From Aradus depressus (Eukaryota > Arthropoda > Insecta > Hemiptera > Aradidae): DNA of 64,000 nt. The number at the start of each line of letters is the position of its first letter. The stretch's first letter is position 1. Location of the stretch: NCBI GenBank assembly GCA_963662175.1, contig OY759218.1, forward strand, positions 2,170,001-2,234,000. Direction: 5' to 3'. Below are positions 1 through 11,125 of the stretch, in pieces. The notes under the pieces are model-generated. The model was not told where the DNA came from and ran no database searches. It worked only from the letters and a program-made list of their open reading frames with translations. The translations under genes were made by a program, and so were the position numbers.

Positions 1-415
1 TAAAATACACAATTTCTTTGTCAAACTTTACTATATATTCTCAAATACTCAACTAGTTTCGCCGTGTTAAGGCATTATCAAGAGTTACTTATAAACTCTT
101 CTTTTAGATTTCAACGCCATTTTCCTCTCATTTTACTTTGCTCATTGTCTCTTTTATAACACCTATTTTGGGATATTTTAAGCAGCCGGGCTCTAATTGG
201 TATGGTAGTGGAGATTTTCGATCCGACGTCCGATAGACATATACGACGCACGGGCTTGCGAGTTATTAACTATTATTTTTATTATTATTAAAGCAAAAAA
301 TTGTTTAATTCTTATTTATTGTTATAGTTATTATTTTTAAATTATTAAATCGCACGGTTTAGATTTTATAATGTTCGCTTATTTTTGGTCTTATTGTAAT
401 TTTCATTTTTTTCAG
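1..415. other. Intron upstream of first visible paracaspase exon
   Basis: AT-rich sequence with no convincing ORF. It ends in a pyrimidine-rich tract and a cag acceptor at 413-415, directly before the first visible exon. A short tRNA-like stretch around 200-230 has weak A- and B-box-like words, but they are too close together for a real tRNA. Nothing else is supported. Confidence 0.6.
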
Positions 416-608
416 TATTTTTCTGTTACGTCGGACATGGTTTCTCTATGGGAAACAATAAATTTATGATGCCTGTTGACTGCCCTGAAGATAATAAGTA
501 TAAAATGGCCGATTGTATCTATGATGAGTTCGTTGTAAAGAAAGCAAAGGAAAAAAAGCTGCAGTTACTGGTCAAGGTTTTGGATATGTGTCTGAAAATG
601 CCCAGCAG
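416..608 (+). CDS. MALT1: MALT1-like paracaspase, exon with catalytic His and Cys (internal exon, gene 5' end outside window)
   Basis: Exon of a type 1 paracaspase, a caspase-like cysteine protease that in vertebrates works in the CARD-BCL10-MALT1 complex and cleaves after Arg. The acceptor AG is at 414-415 and the donor GT at 609-610. The reading frame contains GHG (His codon 436-438), then GNN and MPVD, then LDMC (Cys codon 589-591). These match the catalytic His region, the strand after it and the catalytic Cys of MALT1. The Asp two residues before Cys, which in MALT1 helps bind the P1 Arg, is present. The exon enters with 2 nt completing a codon and ends in AG of a split Arg codon, which joins to A at 21792. 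The p20-like N-terminal part, death domain and Ig1-Ig2 domains must lie upstream of base 1. The Met at 448 is internal, not a start. Confidence 0.9.
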
Positions 609-780
609 GTTAATTTCAGAATATTTGTTAGTTTTGAGTGTATGTATATAGGCAAGAAATTGTTACTGTTACTAAAGTCATTTTTAATTAACGACCAGTA
701 CGCACCCAACTTTCGTGAATTTTTCAAAACTTTCTCCCACATCTATTTTTACGCTGTTACATAAGAGGGTTAGGTAAGAT

Positions 781-1113
781 TTTATGACTCATGCCAGGGC
801 TTTAACTACGAGGTCATATCGCCTACTAACAGAGCGCTCTTTCGTCACTCTGGTGGACATGAGGCGGACTCTACTGTGGGAGTCCTAAATTTTGCCTACC
901 CTAAATTTTTATTCATCTAGGGCAGGGGTCTTTAACGAGTACCTGACATTGTACAGGGTCGGGACCATCGCTTATCGTCCCATCCGAAGGACGGCATGCT
1001 TAAGTTTATTTTACCTCCCAGATAAAATAAACTAAGGGCCTCAGTCGGGTTTCGAACCCCCACGTTCTTCAGCTCAGAAGACAAGCACGCATACCTCTGA
1101 GCTACCGGCGCCC
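781..1113 (-). repeat. tRNA-derived SINE, near full length
   Basis: Read on the minus strand, the element starts with a tRNA-like head. A-box-like TAGCTCAGAGG lies at 1094-1104 and B-box-like GGTTCGAAACC at 1048-1058. A conserved body follows and runs to about 781 (on the + strand it reads gactcatgccagggctttaa and then a ctctggtggacatgag word). Related bodies occur at 1643, 20766, 21222, 35692 and 54105. The paired pol III boxes plus dispersed copies support a SINE. Which tRNA gave rise to it is not resolved. Confidence 0.75.
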
Positions 1114-1149
1114 TCTACACACACATAGGAGGAACGCTTAACACAAAAA

Positions 1150-1615
1150 CTATAATAACTACCGTTGTAATGCATATATCGACACGAAATTTCATATGCA
1201 TATTCAAAGCCGTATAAGGACATTATCCAATTGTTCTCAGCGGGAGGGGGGATCAGAGGGACTCATCTCAAAAATCCTAATAACTACCAATGTATTGAAT
1301 GTATCGACCTGAAATTTTATATTTAAAAAATTCAAAATCCGATAAGGATGGCATGTATCAATTTTCCGCGAAAACGGTTGGAGGGGAGGGGGTCCAGAGA
1401 TGGGTGTTCGACTCAAGTACCCTAATAACTGCCGATGTAATGAATATATTGACGGACAATAATTGTTTCGACTAAATTATTTAAAATATGAGGATTGAGA
1501 AGCCACTATGTAAGTCAAATATTGAGTTGTAGCTCAAACGGTCGATTGGCTTTGGAGGGAAAGCAAAAACGTAATTGATTAATTCGTTCTGGGGAAGTAC
1601 ATAGCCGGTGATTCA
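1150..1615 (-). repeat. Dispersed repeat family R, two or three degenerate units
   Basis: Units share words such as ccgatgtaatgaatat, cgacctgaaattttat and, at the end, ctggggaagtacatagccgg (1594-1613). Diverged relatives occur at 35915-36235, 36400-36535, 61840-61990, 62520-62720 and 63180-63560. No ORF is seen. It is probably a non-autonomous transposon, but its termini were not established. Confidence 0.5.
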
Positions 1616-1642
1616 CCGACGACTTTTCTTATTTTGTTTTTT

Positions 1643-1832
1643 GTGACTCATGCCCGGGCTTTAAATAAGAGGTCATATCGCCTGTTACCATAGATGTGTT
1701 TCGTTGCTCTGGTGGATGTGAATCCAAGTCTACAATGGAAGTCTTAAATTTGGCCTACCCAGGTTTACTTACCTCGGTTAGGGGTCGTTAACGAGTGCCT
1801 GACATCGCTCAGGCTCAGGACAATAGAATGAT
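1643..1832 (-). repeat. SINE body fragment, tRNA head missing
   Basis: It matches the body of the SINE at 781-1113 (gactcatgcccgggcttta, ctctggtgga, gagtgcctgacatcg). It stops before the pol III box region, so it is truncated on the right. Confidence 0.65.
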
Positions 1833-2734
1833 CGTTAAATTCTTATAGTTTTATTTTATTGTTGGTATAGTAACAGGAATTTATGAGAAAAAGTCAATAA
1901 ATTGTTTCATTTGATATTATATATATATTGAAATGATCTTAGATATGGTTCTATTTCTTCTAATTTTTCGAAGTCCAAAAATTAATGAAATTTTCAACCA
2001 TTCTTTCAAAAAAAACTATAGTTACCCTTGATTAGTATTCTTCGCAGGGTGTGGCTTGATGTTCTATTTTTTTTATTGAGTATATTGTACAGTGAAAAAA
2101 AAAAAATGGGAAAGAATAACAAAAAAAAAATCATATGAAAAGGACTTGTATTATTATTATTTATTTTTTTATAATTAACAATTTATAACAATTATAACAT
2201 ACTATTGCGAGGTACTTATTATGAAATAAACCAGATATCATAATTTTAATGATTGTTAGGCCTTGATGATTTAATTTGACTTTCTAGTACGACGCACGAG
2301 CTCATAAAAAATTATATTGAAAAAATTACATTGAGGAGTTCTCTTACTTGCTTAGTTGGGTGGCTTCATCGTCCTTGGATATTCATTTTTCTTATTCATT
2401 TATTGGCCATGTTCTGTCCTCTCCAATCTATATGTACTTCCAGCTCGAGCCTATGCCGTCTCCTGCTCGCATATTCGTAACTGTGATGTGAGGGAAAATT
2501 TGTGGGTGATACTGCACTACTGATAATGTAACAATAAACAATTGTGAGAGCTGTTTACAGTATACTAGTCCTGTGAGTCGAGAACCTTTGGCTGTTCAAC
2601 CTAGACTGCCGATCTCTCTTCTCGCTTCTCGCTCCCCCCTCCTGTATTCTTGAGTATATTCTGATAATATTAAATTAACTATAATTTCTCTTTTATTTTT
2701 TTATTTACTATGTGGTAAACACAAAATGCCACAA
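1833..2734. other. AT-rich intronic sequence, no gene seen
   Basis: It contains A and T homopolymers and short tandem words. No long ORF, splice-bounded exon or recognisable repeat is supported here. Confidence 0.5.
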
Positions 2735-2795
2735 TATATATTAATATTTCGGGTTCCATAGGACGAAGTGACACAATTAGTGCCTGTCCGTCTGC

Positions 2796-2829
<34 letters not shown>

Positions 2830-2864
2830 CCCCCTCTTCTCTCCCCCCCCCCCCCCCCCCCCCT
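2735..2864. repeat. Copy of flank sequence Z followed by poly-C tract
   Basis: The segment 2735-2782 (tattaatatttcgggttcca, ggacgaagtgacacaattag) is nearly the same as the start of the blocks at about 10590 and 20090. An interrupted run of C follows at 2797-2864. The poly-C makes a false Gly-rich ORF on the minus strand. Confidence 0.6.
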
Positions 2865-3002
2865 CCTTCCCTGTTATTTTGTAAACTATTGAAGTTATAT
2901 AACTGAAATTTTGCTCAAAGTTAAAGGGTGATATGTGCGAAAAATTGAGTAATAAATAATAGGGGATGATGGAAACATTAAACAAATTATATATATATAT
3001 AT

Positions 3003-4181
3003 CTCTCCCTCCCGTGTGAGTGCAATTTACGTAATTAGTAAAAATAAAATATAATTAATACCGAAAAATTATTAAAATTGAAAATTTTTACATCGCGACT
3101 TTAATTAAAACAATGCCTGGATAGCTGAGTGCACTCCCACGGGAAGGATGGTTACAAGTTCCTAACGGGTAGTTGCCATCAGTAATTAATAATAATTAAT
3201 TACTGTTGCCAACCAGAAGAAGCATGGGAGGGGGGGAAATGGAATGAACCAACTTTAGAATAATAACATATTTATTATTAAAAAAAACATTAAATATTTA
3301 CAACAGAAAATAAAAATAATTGAATAAGATTTGGCCATATGTCTGAAGGACTTTATAACTCAATTACGGGGTACCTCGCTAATGATCCCTGGAGGCGACC
3401 ATGTGGACATCGTCCATGCACATCCCGCAGACACCATCCACTTTACACAGTCCTTGTAGATCCGCGTAGTCTCGACGCCACGACAGAACTCACGCCCCTC
3501 ACTGACCCGGCGCGTCCGAATTCAAAATGTGTATCTCACTGAATATTTCACATATTCAAACTGATATTAAAACAGAAAAGATACGTGGAGGTCGACTGAG
3601 ATATGAACGAGGAAATAGTACTTTCACATATTCAAACTGATATTTAAAACAGAGAAGATACGTGGTGATCAGCCAAGACATGAACGAGGAAATAGTAATT
3701 TCACATCTTCAAACTAATATTAAAACAGAGAAGATATGTGGTGCTCGACTGAGACATGGACCAAGAATGAAAAAAGTTGGGTGTGGTATGTGGGACCTGA
3801 CCGTGGTAGGGGACGGTTCTCGAGGTTTGATTGGTTGTTGGTTTCCGCCCACTTTATTTCCAGCCAATCACATATTACCAATTATATCAGCTTCTAGTTC
3901 AGTGAAACCCTTTACTGCTTATTCATTATACACCGGATGTAGACAATTATCTTGGCTTCCTTTCCATTGTATCTTTATAGTTCTTTGTTTTCGCTCTCAG
4001 CGATCGCGATTCTCTCGCAGACATCGCTGGTTTCGAGCATGCTCTTCCAAATGCAATTCTCTTTAATTCAATACCCCACAACCCATACTTTGCTCCTAGC
4101 GATCGCGATTCCCTCGCAGACATCGCTGGTTCTGAGCCTTATAATAACGATAAATATTGTCTATAGGGTAGACATGCTACA
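3003..4181 (-). repeat. X 3' LTR
   Basis: Matches the LTRs at 9388-10573 and 18859-20049 nearly base for base. It ends in GCTACA (4176-4181), giving TG...CA ends in the other copies. The first bases (TGTAACAA) are replaced here by TA repeats. Internal structure includes three tandem ~76-bp units (3545-3770) and two ~100-bp units each starting with an AGCGATCGCG palindromic word (about 4000 and 4099). Confidence 0.85.
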
Positions 4182-6096
4182 ATATCCCCCGATCCCGTTA
4201 AAATAAAATATGTCGGCTAAATGAACATTGGAAGTCACATATTTTATTAGCTTCACTTAACATTCGCTCGTTCACTGAGCATATACACTTAACCAATATT
4301 CATTAAAAGAAAGACTTGCCCAAGGTCATAATAAAATATTTATATATTACAAATACTCAGGTATCGACCTCATCATCATGCGTGACCAAACATGATTTTA
4401 AATTTCCTTTCTATTCGGCATGGCTTGCCTATGCATGCGTGACCAAAGCATGATTTTACTTTACGCTGTACTTCTTGGAGTTAACCCTCTCCATTGGCAA
4501 ATAACAATGATTCTATTTCTTGCATACATTCACTGACTGGTTATAACATCCAAAACGGCCCCACGCCTCGACAATGTTTCAACTGAATTCCCATATCCTC
4601 AATCCGCTTCAATAAAAATTTGGGTTGACCAGACCCTAACCATGTGCCTCCTTAGGCCTTCGACAGGTATTTACCTTCTGCCGGAACGACGACGAAATAT
4701 AAAATATAAAATAAAATAAGCCCACTCAAATCCCATCTCAGTTTCATAAACATATGTAAATTCCGGCATCCACATTAATCAAGTAGCGAAACCCTTTCTT
4801 CAGTTCAAACAGTCAGTTCATGGCGTAAAAAAAAATAATTAAACAACTCCCGCCCCTTTAAGTGGATTCTACAAGCAGCAATGGAGTGGCCCCTTCTCCG
4901 TGTGTACGATAATTCAATTTCAATTCTGGAATTCCCTCCAGTTTCTAGTATCTATATCCCCCTTCAGTCATGTATGCTTCGGCACCTTGCCCTAGGATTT
5001 CTTAAATAAGATAAAAAAAAATTGACATTTGACCTACCATGGTCGACACTGCATCATAATAAATAAGGTCCATACCTGGATATATGTTACAAATATATTT
5101 ACTAGGCTCTCATTGGGTTAACATAGCCCATCATGGTCACTAGATAAATATATGGGTCAATGTGACATTTTCAATCGATACACACGGTCGGATACTAATG
5201 CATGCCATCGCCTCACTGTCAGCCTAGTCGGATCTGCTTTTCTAATCAAACTCCTATACTCAATCCCTCTTTGAATCCCGTCTTTGACATCGTCTGCCCC
5301 GTCCTACAATTATGTTAAATTAAATGAACACAACTAACCTAAATTAAATTAACCCATCATAAAAAAAACTTAATACTAATAAAAAAAATATCCTAATATA
5401 AACAAAAATTATCCTAACTTAATATCTAGAATAAAAAAAAATAAAACTACCCTAACTTATTATCTAAAATTAAATTTACTATAAAAAAAAAACGAGTGCC
5501 CTATTACTAAATTTATATAAAACAACTAAACTAACTTATTATCTAAAATGATATCTACAACCTGGCGATTCACTTTGGAATCATTGAGCTCGACTAAGGG
5601 GGGTATGCTCGATGTTAAAAACCCAGGGGAGTGCCAGAATGTCCCCGTCTGCCTTATCCTATTTACAAAAAAAATAACTAAATAATAAATCCCGTGTCCC
5701 CAATAAATGTGTATGTGAAATTCTTTGTGTGTTGTTGTATAATGAGGTGTTGGCCGTTAGTGTAAAATAATAAATAATTCCCAAATAATAAAGAATAGTG
5801 TCTGTTTTATATGTGTGTGACTTTGTCTAACTGTTCCTGGGATAGCTGGGGATGGACACCCATAGAGACGTCACAAATCTCTTCCCTGACTCTAGGGCCT
5901 CGATCTCGTCTGCAATAATCGCCCCACTAACTCGGCTGAAGTAAGATCGTTAATCTCAAAGAGAGCCCTAGCGGTTCTCTAGCCTGCTTGTACATCTATC
6001 CGCTAATGTACGGCTTCTGGAAGATCGTATAAAATATCCCTCCTACAACGTCGCTGCCAAGATGTCCGAAAATAAAAATTTGAGGACTTTCCTTAT
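4182..6096 (-). other. X interior, 3' non-coding part
   Basis: It begins at the LTR edge with a purine-rich tract on the minus strand (4182-4197), a plausible polypurine tract. The rest is AT-rich with many short ORFs only. No pol-like motif (DTG, YxDD, DDE) was found in any frame. Confidence 0.6.
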
Positions 6097-6486
6097 CTAA
6101 ATTCTGGTAAGATCCTTCCCAGAATAGTAATAGTAATAGCTTGGATATATCCCTCTTACCGGTGGGTATCCGCAGTGTACTAACACCTGATCGCCAATTT
6201 CTAACGTAGTCTGAAGTGGTCTTCTCGTGCTGATAAAAACTGGTTCCAAACGTCCATTGCCGTGTCTTCCTAAACCGCTACCTTCTTGGTACCCCTGTAG
6301 CTTCATCAATGTCAGTCCGTTGTTACTGTCTGTCTTTATCTTTACAGGAGTGGGACATCCATTGTCAATGTTAGTATGTAGGTCAATGTCCCCTGTCAAT
6401 CTCGTCATCATCTCTGTACCAAGCAAACTGCGTATGTCCCCCTTGAATTTAAATTTACCTCCCCCCTTGTCTTTAAGTTTATTCAT
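6097..6486 (-). CDS. X ORF3, 129 aa, function unknown
   Basis: Lies 14 bp downstream of the gag-like ORF on the same strand. The protein has a basic N-terminus (KLKDKGGGKFKFK), a central region rich in polar residues, and a C-terminal GDQVLVHCG segment. That segment is loosely like the module near the end of integrases, but too short to call. It may be a degraded pol tail or the end of gag after a frameshift. Confidence 0.4.
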   Translation of the reverse strand: MNKLKDKGGGKFKFKGDIRSLLGTEMMTRLTGDIDLHTNIDNGCPTPVKIKTDSNNGLTLMKLQGYQEGSGLGRHGNGRLEPVFISTRRPLQTTLEIGDQVLVHCGYPPVRGIYPSYYYYYSGKDLTRI

Positions 6487-6500
6487 CCCACTCCTGCTAC

Positions 6501-7358
6501 TTAGTTTTTTATCAAGTGGTCAACAATTGGCTTCAGATTGTTAGCCAACTCTCCAAGGGATTGCTTTATTTCTTTCATGTCTGTATTGACATTATTGTCT
6601 GTCACTATCTTCATGTTTCTTACGTTAGGTTTTGACTGGTTATCCCTATAATTAGGTGGTCGATTATAATTCTGATTTGAGTCATAGTAATTACGTGGCC
6701 GATCGTAATTTGGATTTGACTCGCGGGAAGGGCCTCGGCTAAATTGATTCCCTCTCTCTTGATTGTAGTGAGAGGTTCCCCGTGCATTCCCAGAATTGTA
6801 ACGAGGTGGGTCTTGTCTGGGAGGGTTAGTGTTTCTCGGAAAACTATCTGGTCGGTTCTGTCTCCCTCCGCCTCTCCAAGGATTATCCTTTAATTTACAA
6901 TCACGTCTAATTATGTTAGTTCCTATCCTAATTATCTGCTCATGTAATCTCTCAATAGAGATTATTCCCTGGATCCTAACGGAATTTTCGACCGTCTCTC
7001 CATAATGTTTGCTTAATAGTTCACATACGTAGCCTTCCGGAATTTTATACATACTATCCTGGAGTCGTGACACTAAATTTGAAAAGTGTTCGCTGGGTGT
7101 TTTATCCATATGATCGGCATAGCCTTGGGTATCAAGTTCCCTACGGACTATAACGTCATATTTCTCCCCGCAGAACCTATATTTGAATGCATTGACGAAT
7201 TCATCAAAAGAGTGGATGCTTCCTGACTTTACAAGGAACCAATCCAGACTCTCGCCCTTTAAATGTGACTTTATGAATTCGTTCAGATTATAAAATTCTC
7301 CAATGTGACTATATGCAATTTCTAAGTTTGATATAAAATGGTTGGGTAAATCCAACAC
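6501..7358 (-). CDS. gag: X gag-like protein, 285 aa
   Basis: The N-terminal ~120 residues resemble the retrotransposon gag/capsid domain: a Trp-containing ESLDWFLVKSG segment, then FDEFVNAFKYRF, then a helix ending in SRLQDSMYKIPEGYV. The C-terminal third (about residues 160-245) is rich in Arg, Asn, Pro and Gly with repeated RPRNYYDSN-like words, which suits RNA binding. No CCHC knuckle is seen. In this frame a stop lies just upstream, so the matrix part is missing or is encoded by the separate ORF at 7603-8097. The product would package element RNA. Confidence 0.65.
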   Translation of the reverse strand: MLDLPNHFISNLEIAYSHIGEFYNLNEFIKSHLKGESLDWFLVKSGSIHSFDEFVNAFKYRFCGEKYDVIVRRELDTQGYADHMDKTPSEHFSNLVSRLQDSMYKIPEGYVCELLSKHYGETVENSVRIQGIISIERLHEQIIRIGTNIIRRDCKLKDNPWRGGGRQNRPDSFPRNTNPPRQDPPRYNSGNARGTSHYNQERGNQFSRGPSRESNPNYDRPRNYYDSNQNYNRPPNYRDNQSKPNVRNMKIVTDNNVNTDMKEIKQSLGELANNLKPIVDHLIKN

Positions 7359-7602
7359 GTTTTAACGGAACGTTACCTTATTACGTTCGTAATTTTTTTA
7401 TATAAGTATTTTGGAAAGTGACGTTGCTAGGCTGTTCGCGAGCAAAGGTCTGACTTGTATGCCAATCCCTATGTTCTTCAGAGATGGTGAACGTTACTTG
7501 GTCATTATGCTTTGGGGTTGAGACCTGAGTTTGACCCGAAACAGTACCCACTCTCTTCGAGATATCGGCGAATCTCTTCTCACAATCGGTACGAAAAAGG
7601 TT

Positions 7603-8097
7603 TTAGTTCGAATTTATTTCTTCGACCTCCTTATCTAGACGTTGTGTTTCTGACATGATCCTACCTGTCATTTCATGATAACAGACATCTACCATGTCCC
7701 TAACTTCAGAAACATGTTTGTCGTATCTCCCTTCTAAATTGTCCTGCCTAGTTCTCAATTCTCCGGATTCAGATCGTAGAGTACCCATATCGCGATTAAT
7801 GGATTCGATATTATTTGCCATTACCGAAATCTGTTCGCCCAATCTGTCTCCTTGTTCGACTAACTTTTGGTCAACACTCGAAATCTGTTGTCCTAGGGAA
7901 TTTCCCAAGTTTCCCATCTGTTCCTGCATGTCCGCTTTTAAATCCTTTCCCTGTTGTCCTATCTGTTCCTGCATGGCCTTAAGTATCGCCTCTAGGTCAA
8001 ATTTAGGCCTTTCTACCGGGAACTCCGTGGGAGTGCGAATAGTTTTCCCAGACCGTGTCTGTATCGGCTCTACGTCTGACTTCTCTTTCCCTTCCAT
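7603..8097 (-). CDS. X ORF1, coiled-coil protein, 164 aa
   Basis: First ORF of the X transcript. Residues 1-40 are basic and Pro-rich (QTRSGKTIRTPTE). Residues ~40-160 are a long heptad-like helix rich in Gln, Glu and Leu (QEQIGQQGKDLKADMQEQMG and onward), predicted to be a coiled coil. It is probably the N-terminal, self-assembling part of gag. About 245 bp separates it from the capsid-like ORF, in a different frame context, so the two may once have been one gene. Confidence 0.55.
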   Translation of the reverse strand: MEGKEKSDVEPIQTRSGKTIRTPTEFPVERPKFDLEAILKAMQEQIGQQGKDLKADMQEQMGNLGNSLGQQISSVDQKLVEQGDRLGEQISVMANNIESINRDMGTLRSESGELRTRQDNLEGRYDKHVSEVRDMVDVCYHEMTGRIMSETQRLDKEVEEINSN

Positions 8098-8521
8098 TCT
8101 GATAAATGAAAAATATCAAAGAAGAAATGAATGAATTAAACGAATATAATACGAGGTATGGTGCTAACCTAAATTGCTATGGTGACCTGTCGGATGGCAT
8201 CACAATATACTTAACAATAGTTATAATATGTAAAAAAATGAAAATAAATGTTTATTAAAACTACACGAGAAAATTCTAACATGTCAAAAAAAAAAAAAAT
8301 AATTTCAATAAATAATGTCATTCACATTCCTTAATCCCACCCATCCTTCTTCAGTTTTGACTTTAAATAACCGACTTTAATAGAAAATATAACATTTTAG
8401 CTTAATAAGCTTGATTCTACGTTAAGAAGCAGAAAAAAAAAATTTAATAATTAATTAATTGATTAGGGACCGATTAGTGGGGTTCATTAATTATACTAAT
8501 TAGCATAATTAATAAACGAAT
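8098..8521 (-). other. X leader region
   Basis: AT-rich untranslated leader between X ORF1 and the invading Y solo LTR. It ends in GAAT (8518-8521), one half of the Y target duplication. No other feature is seen. Confidence 0.6.
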
Positions 8522-9360
8522 TGTAGATCCGCTGAAACGTCCTCAAGCTAGGTTCGCTTAGTCTATGAGAGGTAGCTGACGGATTCAAAGGAGACACGAA
8601 GGAATAATAAAAGGAACCCCATTCTTAGAATAAAATGTAATTCGGAGTCTCTTAATGGTCAATAACAACTTACGTTCTTAATTAATAATTCTAACTAAAC
8701 TTATCACATATATAAATAAATATAAAATGTAATGCGGAACCTCTTAATGGTCAATAACAACTGAACGTTTATTAATTAATAACCCTAGCTAAACTTATAA
8801 CATATACTAAGAAATATAAAAGGTGAGCATATACCCAGACTACACATTGCCAGTTATGAATGGTTCAAAATACATGTCACACTCACCGATACGGGAAGCA
8901 GCCCAGACCTCCACTGTCTTCCTCCTTTCCGGCTCCACTCCAGTAGCAAGATGTCACCAGCTGGAGACCTCGGCTCTCGACTGCCTACTTTCAACTGTCC
9001 TCACTGCACTCTAGACTTGAACTGTCTCCTCGACTTGTAGGATTCCACCGCTCGAACTCTCCCCCTCCCCGAGGATCTCCGATGGTTCCCCCTCCCTTCT
9101 CCTTAGCTTCAGGGGAAATTTCGGCATGGCCTCCAATATGACTTATCAACCTCTATATTGGCACTCCAGACAGTTTTATAGGACACTAACAGAGGGCTTG
9201 GAGTTATAATCCTTCATAGTTCCATTCTTCTTTGTTAAGCTGGGTTGTAAACCTGTACACTTAGCTCTCTCCCGGTTGACGAGGGTAAAAGGGTCTGCTT
9301 TTACCTGATCCCTCCGGCCTTTGGATTACCTCCCGTACCTTCTACTGGCGACTCCTTACA
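8522..9360 (-). repeat. Solo LTR of element Y inserted in X leader
   Basis: An 839-bp sequence starting TGTAGATCC and ending CTTACA. It is flanked by the 4-bp duplication GAAT (8518-8521 and 9361-9364), the size expected for Gypsy integration. It is homologous to both LTRs of the full Y element and has no interior, so it is a solo LTR left by LTR-LTR recombination. Confidence 0.85.
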
Positions 9361-9363
9361 GAA

Positions 9364-9385
9364 TCAAGTTCCTGTTCGGGCGCCA
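9364..9385 (-). other. X primer binding site (tRNA-Lys type)
   Basis: On the minus strand the sequence TGGCGCCCGAACAGGAAC lies 2 nt inside the 5' LTR. This is the class of primer site complementary to the 3' end of tRNA-Lys. It fixes the element's orientation. A second copy remains at 18835-18856. Confidence 0.85.
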
Positions 9386-9387
9386 AT

Positions 9388-10573
9388 TGTAACAACTCTC
9401 CCTCCCGTATGAGTGAAATTTACGTAATTAGTAAAAATAAAATATAATTAAACCGAAAAATTATTAAAATTGAAAATTTTTACATCGCGACTTTAATTAA
9501 AACAATGCCTGGATAGCTGAGTGCACTCCCACGGGAAGGATGGTTACAAGTTCCTAACGGGTAGTTGCCATCAGTAATTAATAATAATTAATTACTGTTG
9601 CCAACCAGAAGAAGCATGGGAGGGGGGGAAATGGAATGAACCAACTTTAGAATAATAACATATTTATTATTAAAAAAAACATTAAATATTTACAACAGAA
9701 AATAAAAATAAATGAATAAGATTTGGCCATATGTCTGAAGGACTTTATAACTCAATTACGAGGTACCTCGCTAATGATCCCTGGAGGCGACCATGTGGAC
9801 ATCGTCCATGCACATCCCGCAGACACCATCCATTTTACAAAGTCCTTGTAGATCCGCGTAGTCTCGACGCCACGACAGAACTCACGCCCCTCACTGACCC
9901 GGCGCGTCCGAATTCAAAATGTGTATCTCACTGACTATTTCACATATTCAAACTGATATTAAAACAGAAAAGATACGTGGAGGTCGACTGAGATATGAAC
10001 CAGGAAATAGTACTTTCACAAATTCAAACTGATATTTAAAACAGAGAAGGTACGTGGTGATCAGCCAAGACATGAACGAGGAAATAGTAATTTCACATCT
10101 TCAAACTAATAATAAAACAGAGAAGATACGTGGTGCTCGACTGAGACATTGACCAAGAATGAAAAAAGTTGGGTGTGGTCTGTGGGACCTGACCGTGATA
10201 GGGGACGGTTCTCGAGGTTTGATTGGTTGTTGATCTCCGCCCACTTTATTTCCAGCCAATCACATATTACCAATTATATCAGCTTCTAGTTCTGTGAAAC
10301 CCTTTACTGCTTATTTATTATACACCGGATGTAGACAATTATCATGGCTTCCTTTCCATTGTATCTTTATAGTTCTTTGTTTTCGCTCCCAGCGATCGCG
10401 ATTCTCTCGCAGACATCGCTGGTTTCGAGCATGCTCTTCCAAATGCAATTCTCTTTAATTCAATACCCCACAACCCATACTTTGCTCCTAGCGATCGCGA
10501 TTCTCTCGCAGACATCGCTGGTTCTGAGCCTTATAATAACGATAAATATTGTCTATAGGGTAGACATGCTACA
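9388..10573 (-). repeat. X 5' LTR (first copy)
   Basis: A 1186-bp LTR with TG...CA ends (TGTAACAAC ... GCTACA). Nearly identical to the LTRs at 3003-4181 and 18859-20049, which points to recent insertion and duplication. Contains a long AT palindrome built from taattaataataattaatta. Confidence 0.85.
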
Positions 10574-11125
10574 ATATATATATATATATATATTAATATT
10601 TAGGGTTCCATAGGACGAAGTAACACAATTAGTGTGAATTAGAACACGGACAAGTTGACTCTACGATCGCTAGAGATGTACTGATGGAAGATAAGGATTA
10701 CAGTGTATGACTACAGGCAAAAACATTGCCAGTTTAAACTTGTCAAAACCTGAAAATTCCTGTACAAACCTGTGCGCGCGAAGTATTGAGAGCGCCAGCG
10801 TGATACAGGGAATCCTCCGAACTGTTGCTATATATTTTTATTATTTGGGGGTGTTTGGGGGCGGATGAGGGGGGCTGGAGGCTGGAATATGTAGAAAATA
10901 AGTGAAAAAATTGCGAAAAAAAAACGGATAAATCGATCAATGTCAATGATTTTTTTTCAATTTAAGAGGGCAAATCCCCCCCCAAATCAACCTCCGGTCT
11001 CCCCCGAAAACTGTGGGTGATGGGGGAAAACGGGGGTCATATTCGGATTCAGGAGGTCATTTTACAAAAGAATCAGCAGGAATGGTGTCAGGACCGATTT
11101 TCATGCCGACCAGTGTTGTTACTTA
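10574..11125. repeat. Flank block Z, copy 1
   Basis: Matches 20050-20765 over its whole length. It lacks an internal stretch of about 140-150 bp that the second copy has (roughly 20497-20637, including a long G run). It ends at ACTTA (11121-11125), where sequence switches abruptly into a Y LTR. No coding potential is convincing. Confidence 0.75.

Larger units (their letters stand above)
3003..10573 (-). mobile_element. LTR element X, non-autonomous (gag-like ORFs, no pol)
   Basis: Two near-identical LTRs (3003-4181 and 9388-10573) bound a 5.2-kb interior that reads on the minus strand. A primer binding site lies just inside the right LTR and a polypurine tract just inside the left one. Gag-like ORFs are present, but no protease, RT, RNase H or integrase can be found. 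That makes it a deletion derivative or a naturally pol-less element. A solo LTR of element Y lies within its leader. The left LTR has lost its first few bases into a TA microsatellite, so a clean target duplication cannot be read, although ATAT repeats flank both ends. It lies antisense in intron 1 of the paracaspase gene. Confidence 0.8.

Noticed and set aside
448..651. A 67-aa independent small protein starting at Met 448
   Set aside because: The coding signal starts upstream of this Met at a splice acceptor and stops making sense at the donor at 609, so it is an internal exon of the paracaspase.
2701..2985. Gly-rich ORF on the minus strand
   Set aside because: It is produced by the poly-C tract at 2797-2864.
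3339..3542. 67-codon ORF conserved in all three X LTRs (also 9731 and 19202)
   Set aside because: The LTRs are near-identical through recent duplication, so conservation carries no information. The ORF is antisense to the element and has no recognisable domain.
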